From NCBI GenBank assembly GCA_002414665.1, contig DIAF01000045.1, forward strand, positions 52,838 through 116,837: 64,000 nucleotides of DNA, written 5' to 3'. The translations under genes were made by a program, and so were the position numbers. The notes under the pieces were generated by a model. It had not been told where the DNA came from. It was given only the letters and a program-made list of their open reading frames with translations, and ran no database searches. The DNA is from Halieaceae bacterium UBA5085 (GTDB lineage Bacteria > Pseudomonadota > Gammaproteobacteria > Pseudomonadales > Halieaceae). Below are positions 41,948 to 51,467 of the stretch, piece after piece (position 1 is the stretch's first letter; each line of letters starts with the position of its first letter).

Positions 41948-44595
41948 GCACCCGCGAAGCCGGCAGTGGTGAGCGTTCTGATTACAGTGAGCTGCGCAGC
42001 AATGTCAGCTTTCTCGGCCATCTGCTGGGCGACACGATCGCCGCGGCGAACGGTCCCGAGTTTCTGGACCTCGTGGAAAAAATCCGCCGCCTGTCGAAGT
42101 CGGCGCGTACCGGCGGCGAGGATGCCGCCCACGCCGAGCTGCTGGCGGTGCTGCGCGCGCTGGACAACCAGCAATTGGTGCCGGTGGCGCGAGCATTCAG
42201 CCAGTTCCTCAATCTCGCCAACATTGCCGACCAGCACCACACAGTTTCACGGCAGATGGATCCCCTGTTCTCGGCTTCCCGCAATCTCAGCGGCAATTTT
42301 GAAGCCCTGCTTGAGGAGGGAGTCCCGGCCGGGTCTATTGTCGACGCCGTTGCGGCCCTGCGCATCGACCTGGTGCTGACGGCTCACCCCACAGAAATCA
42401 TGCGGCGCACCCTGATTCACAAGCAGACCGAGATCGGTCGCTGCCTGTCGCAGCTGGAGCTGGGTGGCCTCACGCGCCGCGAACAGGAGCAGCTGCATAC
42501 CCGCCTGCGCGAGTTGATCGCCCAGATCTGGTACGGGGATGATTTCCGCACCGAGCGGCCATCCCCGGTCGATGAGGCGAAATGGGGCTTTGCCGTGGTT
42601 GAGGACTCGCTGTGGCGTGCCGTACCGGAGTACATGCGCCGGCTGGATGCGGCGTTGCAGGAATGTTGTGGCAGCAGGCTGCCGCTGGAGGCGGCACCGG
42701 TGACGTTTGGCTCCTGGATGGGCAGCGACCGGGACGGCAATCCCAACGTCACTGCCGAAGTGACCTCCGAGGTGCTCTGGCTGAGCCGCTGGCAGGCGAT
42801 CCAGCTTTACCTGCATGACGTGACGCGGCTGGTGGAGGAGCTGTCGATGACTGTGTGTGCGCCGGAGCTTGCCGAGGCGGCAGACGGTTCGCACGAGCCC
42901 TATCGCACCGTGCTACGGCGCTTGCGCGAGCAGCTGAAAAACGACCTGCAGACGATTGAGGCGGCCCTGTCCGGAACCGCTCCCGACAGTTCCTCGCTGT
43001 TGACCCGGGAGGATCTGTGGCAGCCGCTCTCTCTCTGTTATCACTCGCTGCAAGCCTGCGGTATGCAGGTGATAGCGGACGGTGCCCTGCTGGATCTGTT
43101 GCGCAGAGTGCGCTGTTTCGGGGTACATCTGGTGCGACACGACATCCGCCAGGACAGTGCGCGGCACACGGAGGCGTTGTCCGAGCTCACTACCTGGCTG
43201 GGCTTGGGTGACTATGCGGCCTGGGATGAGGATGCGCGCTGCGCATTTCTGCGTCAGGAGCTTGCCAGCAGGCGCCCGCTGGTGCCGCCCCGCTGGACAC
43301 CCAGTGATGCGGTGGCAGAGGTGCTGGCTACCTTTGCTGTGGTGGCCAGCCAGCCCCGTGAGGCGCTGGGTGCCTATGTGATCTCCATGGCGCGGCAGGC
43401 CTCTGATGTACTGGCGGTGCACCTGCTGTTGCGAGAGGCAGGCTGCCCCTTCGACCTGCCGGTGGTACCGTTGTTTGAAACCCTGGATGACCTGTCCCGG
43501 GCTCGCGACGTGGTCGCGGCGCTGTTTGCGGATCCCTGGTATCGCGGTCACATCCAGGGTCAGCTGATGGTGATGATTGGCTATTCGGACTCGGCGAAGG
43601 ATGCCGGTGTACTGGCTGCCGCCTGGGCTCAATACCGGGCGCAGGAAGAGCTGCTGGCGGTGTGCGCTGCCAGTGATGTTCGCCTTACTTTGTTTCACGG
43701 CCGTGGCGGTACGATCGGGCGGGGCGGTGCGCCGGCACAGGCGGCTCTCCTGTCCCAGCCCCCGGGTTCACTGGAGCAGGGCTTGCGGGTGACCGAGCAG
43801 GGTGAAATGATTCGCACCAAGCTGGGCTGGACCTCGCTTGCAGTAAAAACCCTGGCGCTTTACACCAGCGCAATCTGTCGCGCCAACCTGCAAACTCCGC
43901 CGACGCCGCGGCAGGAGTGGCGTGATCTCATGGAGCAGTTGGCTGCCGGTTCCTGCACCGAATATCGACGGGTGATTCGTGAGGAGCCAGATTTTATTGC
44001 CTATTTCCGCTATGCAACGCCTGAGCAGGAACTCGCTGGCCTGCCCCTGGGCTCGCGGCCGGCACGGCGGCGCGGTGGCGGAGGTATAGAGAGCCTGCGC
44101 GCGATTCCCTGGATCTTTGCCTGGTCCCAGAACCGACTGATGTTACCGGCGTGGCTGGGCGCCGGCGCCGCCCTGAGACAGGCGCTGGATGCCGGGCACG
44201 CGGGGTGTTTGCGTGAGATGGCGGCTGGCTGGCCGTTTTTTGCCACGCGCCTCTCGATGCTGGAAATGGTCTACGCCAAGGCCGATGCCGGATTGTCGGC
44301 GCACTACGATGCCTGCCTTGTACCGCAGGAGCTGCGCTGGCTCGGGGAGTCACTGCGAGCCGCCCTGCGGCGCGATGCAGATACGGTCCTGGAAATCAGC
44401 GGTGGCGAAACACTGCTTGCGGACTCACCCTGGATCCGTGAATCCATCCAGTTGCGCAACATCTATACGGACCCACTGAATGTGTTGCAGGCGGAACTGC
44501 TGCAGCGTCAGCGACGTGAACCCCAGGGGGTGCTCGAACAGGCAATCATGGTCACCTTCGCTGGTATTGCGGCGGGTATGCGCAACACCGGATAG
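41941..44595 (+). CDS. ppc: Phosphoenolpyruvate carboxylase
   Basis: 884-residue enzyme that adds bicarbonate to PEP to make oxaloacetate. The catalytic signatures are VLTAHPTEIMRRTL, the GSWMGSDRDGNPNV motif, MIGYSDSAKDAG and FHGRGGTIGRGGAP. The C-terminal end QAIMVTFAGIAAGMRNTG matches PEPC. GTG 41941, overlapping the GAPDH stop by 7 bases, is chosen because of the well-placed GGAGG. With the GAPDH pair it forms a three-gene operon joining triose metabolism to anaplerosis; oadGAB later in the window works on the same oxaloacetate pool. Confidence 0.96.
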   Translation: MVSTREAGSGERSDYSELRSNVSFLGHLLGDTIAAANGPEFLDLVEKIRRLSKSARTGGEDAAHAELLAVLRALDNQQLVPVARAFSQFLNLANIADQHHTVSRQMDPLFSASRNLSGNFEALLEEGVPAGSIVDAVAALRIDLVLTAHPTEIMRRTLIHKQTEIGRCLSQLELGGLTRREQEQLHTRLRELIAQIWYGDDFRTERPSPVDEAKWGFAVVEDSLWRAVPEYMRRLDAALQECCGSRLPLEAAPVTFGSWMGSDRDGNPNVTAEVTSEVLWLSRWQAIQLYLHDVTRLVEELSMTVCAPELAEAADGSHEPYRTVLRRLREQLKNDLQTIEAALSGTAPDSSSLLTREDLWQPLSLCYHSLQACGMQVIADGALLDLLRRVRCFGVHLVRHDIRQDSARHTEALSELTTWLGLGDYAAWDEDARCAFLRQELASRRPLVPPRWTPSDAVAEVLATFAVVASQPREALGAYVISMARQASDVLAVHLLLREAGCPFDLPVVPLFETLDDLSRARDVVAALFADPWYRGHIQGQLMVMIGYSDSAKDAGVLAAAWAQYRAQEELLAVCAASDVRLTLFHGRGGTIGRGGAPAQAALLSQPPGSLEQGLRVTEQGEMIRTKLGWTSLAVKTLALYTSAICRANLQTPPTPRQEWRDLMEQLAAGSCTEYRRVIREEPDFIAYFRYATPEQELAGLPLGSRPARRRGGGGIESLRAIPWIFAWSQNRLMLPAWLGAGAALRQALDAGHAGCLREMAAGWPFFATRLSMLEMVYAKADAGLSAHYDACLVPQELRWLGESLRAALRRDADTVLEISGGETLLADSPWIRESIQLRNIYTDPLNVLQAELLQRQRREPQGVLEQAIMVTFAGIAAGMRNTG

Positions 44596-44680
44596 CCGCC
44601 GTCTGCGTACATGCGCTACGGAAATTCGACAATCAGTGCTATCGTTGGCCTTGGTTCCCTTAAAAAGTGTGAGGCAGTCC

Positions 44681-45256
44681 ATGAATAAAACCAACGTAGC
44701 GTCCGCCCTGTACCTTCTGCTCGCCCTGGTGCTCACGCCGCTGGCCAGGGCCGACAATTACGCCGAGGCGTTGGCATCATTTCGCAGCGCCGGTGAAAGT
44801 GCTGCGTACTTCGATTCAGCCTACGGCTACGCCCTGTTTCCGACCATCGGCAAGGGTGGCATCGGGATCGGTGGTGCGCATGGCAAGGGGCAGGTTTACC
44901 GGCAGGGTGAAGTGATTGGCGAAGCCACGATGACCCAGCTCACGGTCGGCTTCCAGCTGGGTGGGCAGGCTTTCAGCCAGATCATCTTCTTCGAGAACGC
45001 TACGTCCCTGGAGCAGTTTACCAGCGGCAACTTCGAGTTCGGTGCGCAGGCTACTGCGGTAGCGATTACCGCGGGTGTTTCTGCGGAAGCCAGTACCGGC
45101 GGCGGTGTCAGCGCCGGTGTCAGTGGCGGCCGCAATGACGCTTCTACTGCCAGCCTCGGCTATCGCAAGGGTATGGCGGTGTTTACCATCGCCAAGGGCG
45201 GTTTGATGTACGAGGCGACTCTGGGTGGGCAGAAGTTCAATTTCACGCCGAACTAG
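44681..45256 (+). CDS. SYLF-domain (YSC84-like) lipid-binding protein
   Basis: 191 residues with a Sec signal ending in ARA before DNYAEA. The mature part has AYGYALFPTIGKGGIGIGGAHGKGQVY and the C-terminal KGGLMYEATLGGQKFNF, typical of SYLF/YSC84 proteins that bind phospholipid. A Gly-Ala-Ser-rich segment (about 120-150) precedes the end. Exported to the periplasm or outer membrane. An upstream in-frame start lies inside ppc and is rejected. It ends 4 bases inside the convergent lutC gene. Confidence 0.88.
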   Translation: MNKTNVASALYLLLALVLTPLARADNYAEALASFRSAGESAAYFDSAYGYALFPTIGKGGIGIGGAHGKGQVYRQGEVIGEATMTQLTVGFQLGGQAFSQIIFFENATSLEQFTSGNFEFGAQATAVAITAGVSAEASTGGGVSAGVSGGRNDASTASLGYRKGMAVFTIAKGGLMYEATLGGQKFNFTPN

Positions 45257-45954
45257 GCGCCGGCAATACCTTCACTGGCTTGCTCCAGCGCCTCCGCAGG
45301 TGTGTCGCCCACAAGGATGACATGCCAGCGTCGGGGGCCGTGGGCGCCCATCACCAGCTGAGCTTCCACGTCGGCAGTGCTTGAAGGGCCGGCGATGAAC
45401 TGGATGCCGCGTGGCCAGCCGCTCGCGACGGTGTCGCGGCGTATTCTTGCCCAGGCATCTTCGAGTGTTGCGACAACGTCTTCCCGGTTGATCAATACCA
45501 GGTGATCTTCAGGTAACAGGTTGTTGCGTCCGGGGTTGGCGCGGCCGGTGAAAGTGACAATGGCGCCGGTCTCCGCAACCCCGACTCTGGCATAGCTCAA
45601 TGCTGCAGAGTCACCGTTTTCTGCCGCTCCGAAACGCGGCAGTACCCCACCGTCCCGCCAGGGCATCGCCGCCAGCCGTGGGTCATTGCCTGCAACCAGT
45701 TTATGGGTGCGAAAGCGTTGGTAAAGATAGCGTGCTATGGCCTGCACCGCGGCACCCCGATCCCGTGCCAACTCCACTGTGCCCTTGTTGGCCAGCACAT
45801 TGGCCAGGAATGCGGTGTGCATGTCGGCGTGCGCCGCTCGTGCGGGCTGTGCGTGGCCGAGTGCCGCGAGAGCGCGTGCTATCTGCTCGGGCTCACTGGA
45901 GGCTTCCTGTTCGCGCAGCCGGGCGAACAACCGGGCCCTGACGGATTCAGCCAC
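45253..45954 (-). CDS. lutC: LutC/YkgG-type lactate utilization protein (LUD domain)
   Basis: 233 residues from GTG 45954, which has GGAGG (45961-45965) six bases upstream; the longer frame is not conserved. The LUD domain includes VGVAETGAIVTF, LLPEDHLVLINREDVV and FIAGPSSTADVEAQLVMGAHGP. With LutA and LutB it oxidises L-lactate to pyruvate. It overlaps lutB by 8 bases. No lactate permease or LutR-type regulator is adjacent. Confidence 0.92.
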   Translation of the reverse strand: MAESVRARLFARLREQEASSEPEQIARALAALGHAQPARAAHADMHTAFLANVLANKGTVELARDRGAAVQAIARYLYQRFRTHKLVAGNDPRLAAMPWRDGGVLPRFGAAENGDSAALSYARVGVAETGAIVTFTGRANPGRNNLLPEDHLVLINREDVVATLEDAWARIRRDTVASGWPRGIQFIAGPSSTADVEAQLVMGAHGPRRWHVILVGDTPAEALEQASEGIAGA

Positions 45955-47377
45955 GTTTACCTCCCCTGCGTCGGCGCGCAGCATACTGGCGCATGAATGT
46001 GCCTCCGCCTTCCGGCGCGGGGAAGTCACGCTGGCCGGTCCAGCTGCCCGCGAAGGGCAGGCGGCGGAATGTGCCCCGGCGCTTGCCCAGCAGGCCGAGT
46101 ACACTCATGGCCCAGCCGGTGAGACTCTGGTAAAGGGCTGGATGGCGCAGCAACCATGCGTGCAGCCGCAGCCCGTTGCGCCAGCGAGCGGGCTTCAACT
46201 GCTGCACGCTCTCGTCCTGTCGCAGGTCTCGCAGCAGGTCCGGCAGCGGGATGTTCGCCGGACAGACCTCCGCGCAGCGGCCACAGCTGGTGCAGGCGTT
46301 GGGCAGCTGGTGCGCCTGCTCCAGTGAGTTGAGCAGTGGCGTTAACACTGAACCCATCGGGCCGGGATAGACCCAGCCATAAGCGTGCCCGCCAACGCCG
46401 ATGTAAATGGGACAGTGATTGAGACAGGCGCCACAACGTATGCAGTCAAGCATTTCGCTGTAGTCGCTGGCGAGGATATCGCTGCGCTTGTTGTCCAGCA
46501 GAATGATGTGGGTTTCCAGAGGACCATCTACATCGTCCTCTCGGCGCGGGCCGGTATAAAAGCTGGTGTAGCAAGTCTGCGGCTGCCCTGTGGCGGAGCG
46601 CACCAGCAGGCGCTGCAGTGCCATGGCGTCTTCGGCGCGAGGCAGTATGCGCTCGAAGGTTGTGCAGACGATCAGCACCGGCGGCAGGTTGGCACAGAGA
46701 TCGCCATTGCCCTCGTTGGTGACCAGCATGCTGGTGCCGTGCTCGGCGATCAGCGCGTTGGCCCCGATAATGCCGACGTCCGCGGCGAGAAACTTCTCGC
46801 GCAGCACACTGCGCGCTTCCTCAACGACTTCGCTCACCGTATCGAGGTCGCGGTCTCCGAGCTTGTGTTTGTCGAGAAACAGCTGGCGGATTTCCGCCAG
46901 CGACTTGTGCAGTGCCGGCCCGACGATGTGACTGGGCGTCTCGCCAGCCTGCTGGATGATGTATTCGCCAAGGTCGGTTTCCAGTACGTCCAGTCCTGCC
47001 TTGAGCAGGAGTTCGTTGAGGCCGGTTTCCTCTGTGACCATCGATTTGCCTTTGGCCACGCGTCGGGCGCTGTGCGCCTGACAGATCGAGAGCACCTTGC
47101 TGTTGAGTTGCTCCGCGTTGGCGACAAAATGCACCTGGTTGCCGTGCTGTACCGCCGCCTCCTCGAATTGCTCCAGATAATGGCTGAGATGAGCCGTGGT
47201 GTGACGTCGCACCCGTTTCATGTGCGCGCGCAGGCCGTCAAAATCGCCATAGGCACTGGCCGCTGCGTCCCGCGCCAGAGGCAGGAACTGACCGATGATC
47301 GTGCGTCGCTGTGCTTTGTCCTGCTCCTGCAGCGCAGCACTGGCGGCTTGCAGGAATTCATTGCTGGCGAGCTTCAT
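45947..47377 (-). CDS. lutB: LutB/YkgF-type Fe-S lactate utilization protein
   Basis: 476 residues. The N-terminal LUD domain (about 60-290) precedes a ferredoxin-like two-cluster region: CIRCGACLNHCPIY and CTSCGRCAEVCPANIP. The tail matches LutB. It transfers electrons within the LutABC complex. It overlaps lutA by four bases (ATGA) and lutC by eight, forming a tight operon. Confidence 0.95.
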   Translation of the reverse strand: MKLASNEFLQAASAALQEQDKAQRRTIIGQFLPLARDAAASAYGDFDGLRAHMKRVRRHTTAHLSHYLEQFEEAAVQHGNQVHFVANAEQLNSKVLSICQAHSARRVAKGKSMVTEETGLNELLLKAGLDVLETDLGEYIIQQAGETPSHIVGPALHKSLAEIRQLFLDKHKLGDRDLDTVSEVVEEARSVLREKFLAADVGIIGANALIAEHGTSMLVTNEGNGDLCANLPPVLIVCTTFERILPRAEDAMALQRLLVRSATGQPQTCYTSFYTGPRREDDVDGPLETHIILLDNKRSDILASDYSEMLDCIRCGACLNHCPIYIGVGGHAYGWVYPGPMGSVLTPLLNSLEQAHQLPNACTSCGRCAEVCPANIPLPDLLRDLRQDESVQQLKPARWRNGLRLHAWLLRHPALYQSLTGWAMSVLGLLGKRRGTFRRLPFAGSWTGQRDFPAPEGGGTFMRQYAARRRRGGKRG

Positions 47378-48165
47378 TCCCGACCCTCTCCGATACCGGG
47401 ACCGCGAGGGTCACCGGCGAGTAACTCGGCAACGTGTCGGAACTCAAGCGCGAGGCCTCGACGACGGGCTCGACCGGCGAGGTGCAGCAGGCAGCCCAGG
47501 TCGCCTCCGGCCACCACAGCGGCGCCGGTAGCGAGTGCATTGTCCAGCTTGTCATCAGCCATTTTTGCGGAGATATCGGGCATGCGCGCGCAGAAGGTGC
47601 CGCCAAAACCGCAGCAGACCTGGTTCTGGCTCAGCTCACTCACCTGCACACCGCATTGCTCCTGCAGCAACTGCCGCGGCTGCTGATGGACACCGAGCTC
47701 GCGCAGACCGGCACAGCTGTCGTGGTAGGTCACGGCACTCTCCAGCGGCTTGTGCCGGGGAGCGGGCAGCCGCGCCACTTCAGTCAGGAAACGCGTAAGC
47801 TCCCAGGTTTTTGCGGACAGCGCGAGGGCACGCTCGTGCCACTCCCCCTCAAACAGCGCAGGGTAGTGGTGGTTGAGCATGCCTGCGCAGGAGCCGGAGG
47901 GCACGACAACGTAGTCGAAAGGCTCGAAGGCTTCGATGACAGCACGCGCAACCGGCACCGCCGCATCGACCTCACCGCTGTTGTAGGCGGGTTGCCCACA
48001 ACAGGTTTGCTGCTCCGGCACGGTGACGCGGCAGCCTGCGCGCTCCAGCAGCCGTATTGCCGAGAAGCCGACCGATGGGCGCATCAGGTCCGCAAGACAG
48101 GTGACCATCAAAGCGACGTCCCGTCTCTGCCGGCTACGCTTGCGTTTCGGATGTGGCTTGTCCAT
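47374..48165 (-). CDS. lutA: LutA/YkgE-type (Fe)-S oxidoreductase with two CCG domains
   Basis: 263 residues from ATG 48165. An in-frame upstream extension to 48285 overlaps the unknown membrane-protein gene's end and is unlikely. Two cysteine-rich CCG domains are visible: TCCGQPAYNSGE and CCGFGGTF, each with the preceding CxxxL-type Cys (TCLADL, DSCAGL). An Arg-Lys-rich N-terminus (KRKRSRQRRD) is unusual for LutA. First gene of lutABC; it probably carries the Fe-S or flavin-linked step of lactate oxidation. Confidence 0.92.
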   Translation of the reverse strand: MDKPHPKRKRSRQRRDVALMVTCLADLMRPSVGFSAIRLLERAGCRVTVPEQQTCCGQPAYNSGEVDAAVPVARAVIEAFEPFDYVVVPSGSCAGMLNHHYPALFEGEWHERALALSAKTWELTRFLTEVARLPAPRHKPLESAVTYHDSCAGLRELGVHQQPRQLLQEQCGVQVSELSQNQVCCGFGGTFCARMPDISAKMADDKLDNALATGAAVVAGGDLGCLLHLAGRARRRGLALEFRHVAELLAGDPRGPGIGEGRE

Positions 48166-48271
48166 TCGGGGCGCGTGCTCCTTGTCGCTTTTGGCGTCGG
48201 TCGTTCCGTGCACTGGCGAACGCTGAGTATAACGAATTTGTGCTTCTGGCGCCGCGTGAGATGTCGTCTGG

Positions 48272-50170
48272 TCAGGCCAGAACAATCAGCGTGCTAGCAG
48301 CAAGAAACAGCATCAGTGCTGCGCTGAACGCCAGCGCCAGCGGTTGTCGGGACTCCAGCATCGTGATCAGCACCGCGGTCATATCACTGCGGCTGCTGCC
48401 GGAGAGTAGCGACTCCACGGCTGCCCAGCGCGTGGTGTCGAACGCCGGCCGCCGGCGGCTGCCGATGCCGACCTGCACCCCTTCGATGCGCAGGTAGCGG
48501 GGGTGTTGCTGAATCTGAATGCCGTTGCCAGCGTGGTAGACGCCGCGGTGATCAACCAGCACAAGCAGAGGCCCTAGCAGGCCGATGTGCCCGCGGGGCA
48601 GAGCGCGCCGGAGCGTGCCGCGTTGCACTGAATCCACGGGTTTCAACCATTCGACGTCGTTGATGCGTGGCCCGAGCATGGGCGCATGGCGGCCGCGCTC
48701 GGCTGCAAACACCCGCTGCCGGCCGTACTGCCAGAGGCCAAAACAGGCCGCCAGTACACTCAATACCAGCAGCAGACCACGTCCGCTTTGCAGCATCGTG
48801 GCCCGCAGCTGCAGCGCCTGGCTGCGCTGGGTGGCACGTTCGGTCAGCGCCTCAGACTCCAGCGCCTTGCCTGCGGTGCCATCTGCAGCGAAGCGTAACA
48901 GCGCATTCTCTCCGGCGCGCAGCAGCAGCATGCGGTCACCCCAGGGCACGAGGGTAATGGATGCTGCCGCGGTTGGCAGCAAGACGGGGGGCAGTGTGTT
49001 CCACTGGCTGTCGAATCGGAACACGCCGCACTGCCCGCTACCCGTGCTCTCCAGCACCGCCCACCAGAAAGGGCCCGCGCGGGCGAAATCCTGCACCCTG
49101 TCGAGCTCTGCCGCCAGCGCGGCTTCCGGCAAGAGCAGCAGTTCATCCAACTGCTGGGCGAATGCGGTGGGTTCGTAGCGGAAGACGCTCAGCGCGGGGC
49201 CGCCGGCGCTGCTGATGAACAGCAGTCCGTCGTGAATACGCAATGTCGGGTGTGCCGCCAGTGCTGCCTTCCCTTCCGCGATGGTATTGCCGGCGCCATC
49301 GACGCGCAAAAGCCTGCCCTCGGCACTGTCGGCAAGCACCAGATGGGCGCTGTTGGGGACGCGTACCATGGCCTCCGCTCGCCAGTGGCCCTGGTCACCA
49401 GCAAAGGCCCGACACTGTTTATCCGCGATCGTGCAGCGATACAGGTTCCCGCCCTCGGTGGATGCAACCTGGACCAGCAAGCGCTCGCTGTTTAGCCAAA
49501 GCAGTTTCTCAATGGGAGCGGTGAGCCCCAGCTCCGTGGTGCTGATAACCGCCCGTTGTGCACCCGACCGGTCATGGTGGAGGAGCAGCCGGGAGGTTGC
49601 CAGCATCAGTTCGCCGGATTCGCTGGCGGCTGCAGCCTGCAGTACAGGCGGCTCCGGCGGCGGTGGCAGTAGCTGCTCCAGAGCGTCGAGTGCAAACAGC
49701 AGGCACAGGGCAAGCAGTGCCGTGGCGAGTGCGATATGCGCGCGCCGCGCAGCCTGCCGCGCACGTTCTGCTGCGGCGGCCGGTGCCCGATACGGTTTCA
49801 GTGTATAGGGATTGGGTCCCCAGCGCGCATGGCTGGGTGAGGCCGGCGTGCGCTTCGATCGACCTTGCGCCGGAGCGGCCGCGGTCGCAGGGCGCGTTAG
49901 TGGGACGGCTTCGAGGTGTGCCTGCAGGCCGAGACCGCGCATCCGCACAAACCAGGCGGCCGCTGCTTTTTGCTCAAGATTGCGCCGCAGAGTAACAGTG
50001 GTACCGCTGAAGAAGCGCTCGACACGCGTCGGGTCGTGGATCTGGAAGAGTTGGCCAAAGTGCCTGCGCGCGGTGGCGGCATCCGTGCCGGGCAGAATTT
50101 CCCCCGAGAAGGTGAGGTTAAAGCGCTTCACACCGGTATTGGATCCCAGCGGTTGAGGTTTCTCAGGCAA
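48272..50170 (-). CDS. Unrecognised membrane protein with beta-propeller-like middle
   Basis: 632 residues. I do not recognise a named family. The N-terminal 95 residues (FSGEILPGTDAATARRHFGQ, LFQIHDPTRVERFFSG, then an RNLEQ-containing helix) resemble a small cytoplasmic module found in front of several gammaproteobacterial membrane proteins. A first helix is at about 143-165, a large loop (about 175-455) reads like six to seven short blades of a propeller or quinoprotein-like domain, a second helix is near 470, and a last helix ends the protein (611-632). A PH-like segment (RYLRIEGVQVGIG) precedes it. It follows a saccharopine-dehydrogenase-like gene by 42 bases. Function unknown. Confidence 0.7.
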   Translation of the reverse strand: MPEKPQPLGSNTGVKRFNLTFSGEILPGTDAATARRHFGQLFQIHDPTRVERFFSGTTVTLRRNLEQKAAAAWFVRMRGLGLQAHLEAVPLTRPATAAAPAQGRSKRTPASPSHARWGPNPYTLKPYRAPAAAAERARQAARRAHIALATALLALCLLFALDALEQLLPPPPEPPVLQAAAASESGELMLATSRLLLHHDRSGAQRAVISTTELGLTAPIEKLLWLNSERLLVQVASTEGGNLYRCTIADKQCRAFAGDQGHWRAEAMVRVPNSAHLVLADSAEGRLLRVDGAGNTIAEGKAALAAHPTLRIHDGLLFISSAGGPALSVFRYEPTAFAQQLDELLLLPEAALAAELDRVQDFARAGPFWWAVLESTGSGQCGVFRFDSQWNTLPPVLLPTAAASITLVPWGDRMLLLRAGENALLRFAADGTAGKALESEALTERATQRSQALQLRATMLQSGRGLLLVLSVLAACFGLWQYGRQRVFAAERGRHAPMLGPRINDVEWLKPVDSVQRGTLRRALPRGHIGLLGPLLVLVDHRGVYHAGNGIQIQQHPRYLRIEGVQVGIGSRRRPAFDTTRWAAVESLLSGSSRSDMTAVLITMLESRQPLALAFSAALMLFLAASTLIVLA

Positions 50171-50212
50171 TGTTTGGTCTCCAGCCCTGCTACAGGATTC
50201 GGGATGCGTGGG

Positions 50213-51445
50213 CTAGGCGATGGCCACCTCCTCGAAGGTGAGTCCGGCGCGCGAGGTCAGCCGCTCCAACAGATGTTCTCCCAGCGCAGAGGCGGGTGTC
50301 CAGAAGCCGCCCGCACAGGTCAGGGGATCCTCTGCGAGGCTCAGCGCAGACTCAGCAAGCATACGGGCGGTAGAGCCATAGCCCGGATCGAGCGTGCCGG
50401 CAACGCGAACCCGCAGGTCACAGGCGCTGTCCTGCGGGTGCACGCCATGGAAGAACAGCTCGTAGTGACCAGCTTCGCGCTGTGCCCGGTCCGGGCCTTC
50501 TCCGGGTTTTGGCAAAAACCGTTGCAGCAGCTTCCGCCCGGGCCCGGTGGACAGGCCGAGCATGACGCCCCCCATGGCGAGGGTGTTGCGCAGGGCCTGT
50601 GCGCGCGAGCTGCAGAGCTGTGCCTCATCGAAACGGAAACCGTCGCCCCAGGGTTTGCCAAGCAGGTAGTGGCTGCGGCGGACGACCCGCCCGTTGATGG
50701 CGGCCATGATGAAAGGGCAGGTCCAGCGCTGGAAGTCGGGGTCGTAGCGCGCTACCGTCTGGTCGCGCCCGTCTGGACCGGTGGTGCCAGCGGGGCAGAG
50801 AGAGTAGGGGTCGGCCAGCAAGGCACGCACGCTTTTGTCACGGCGCGCCTCATCAAGCACTTCCAGCATGCTGGCCACTGTGCCGCCACTGGCTGTGCCG
50901 CGGTTGCGGCCGACGCGGGACTTTACATGGCATGCAGGCACACCGTGCTGCTCGAGCATCCGGCGTTGCAGGAACCAGGTGCCCATGTCCGAGGGTATCG
51001 AGTCGAAGCCGCAACTGTGGACAATGCGCGCCCCGCTGGCGGCGGCAGCGGCCTGATAGGTGGGTATGACACGCGCCATCCACTGAACCTCACCAGTCAG
51101 GTCACAGTAGTGTGTGCCGCTGTCGGCGCAGCTGGCCACCAATGCTGTGCCGTAGCGGGCGTAGGGTCCCACGGTGCTGCAGATAACCCGGCTGCGGCCA
51201 GCCATCGCCTGCAGGCTCCGCTCATCCCCGCTGTCTGCCACAACCAGCGGTATTTCTGCGCCGCCAGTGCAGGCCAGCAGGGATTGTTGTACGGCTCGCA
51301 GTTTGGCCTCGCTGCGGCCACCCAGTGCCCAGCGCAGGGTGCCGTCACCGCCGCAGGTGGTGGCGAGGTATTCCGCGACCAACTGTCCGGTAAAGCCCGT
51401 CGCTCCCCAGAGGATGATGTCGAACTCGCGTTCCGCGTTTGTCAT
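50213..51445 (-). CDS. Saccharopine dehydrogenase-like reductase (trans-acting enoyl reductase family)
   Basis: 410 residues with an N-terminal Rossmann motif IILWGATGFTGQLVAEYLA (about 10-28) and GGRSEAKL. Members of this family act as trans-acting enoyl reductases or unassigned NAD(P)-dependent oxidoreductases; true saccharopine dehydrogenase is unlikely. The C-terminal half has RGTASGGTVASMLEVL. It lies 22 bases after the POT transporter gene. Substrate not predictable. Confidence 0.8.
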   Translation of the reverse strand: MTNAEREFDIILWGATGFTGQLVAEYLATTCGGDGTLRWALGGRSEAKLRAVQQSLLACTGGAEIPLVVADSGDERSLQAMAGRSRVICSTVGPYARYGTALVASCADSGTHYCDLTGEVQWMARVIPTYQAAAAASGARIVHSCGFDSIPSDMGTWFLQRRMLEQHGVPACHVKSRVGRNRGTASGGTVASMLEVLDEARRDKSVRALLADPYSLCPAGTTGPDGRDQTVARYDPDFQRWTCPFIMAAINGRVVRRSHYLLGKPWGDGFRFDEAQLCSSRAQALRNTLAMGGVMLGLSTGPGRKLLQRFLPKPGEGPDRAQREAGHYELFFHGVHPQDSACDLRVRVAGTLDPGYGSTARMLAESALSLAEDPLTCAGGFWTPASALGEHLLERLTSRAGLTFEEVAIA

Positions 51446-51467
51446 GGGGTCATGTCCTGTCCAGGCC

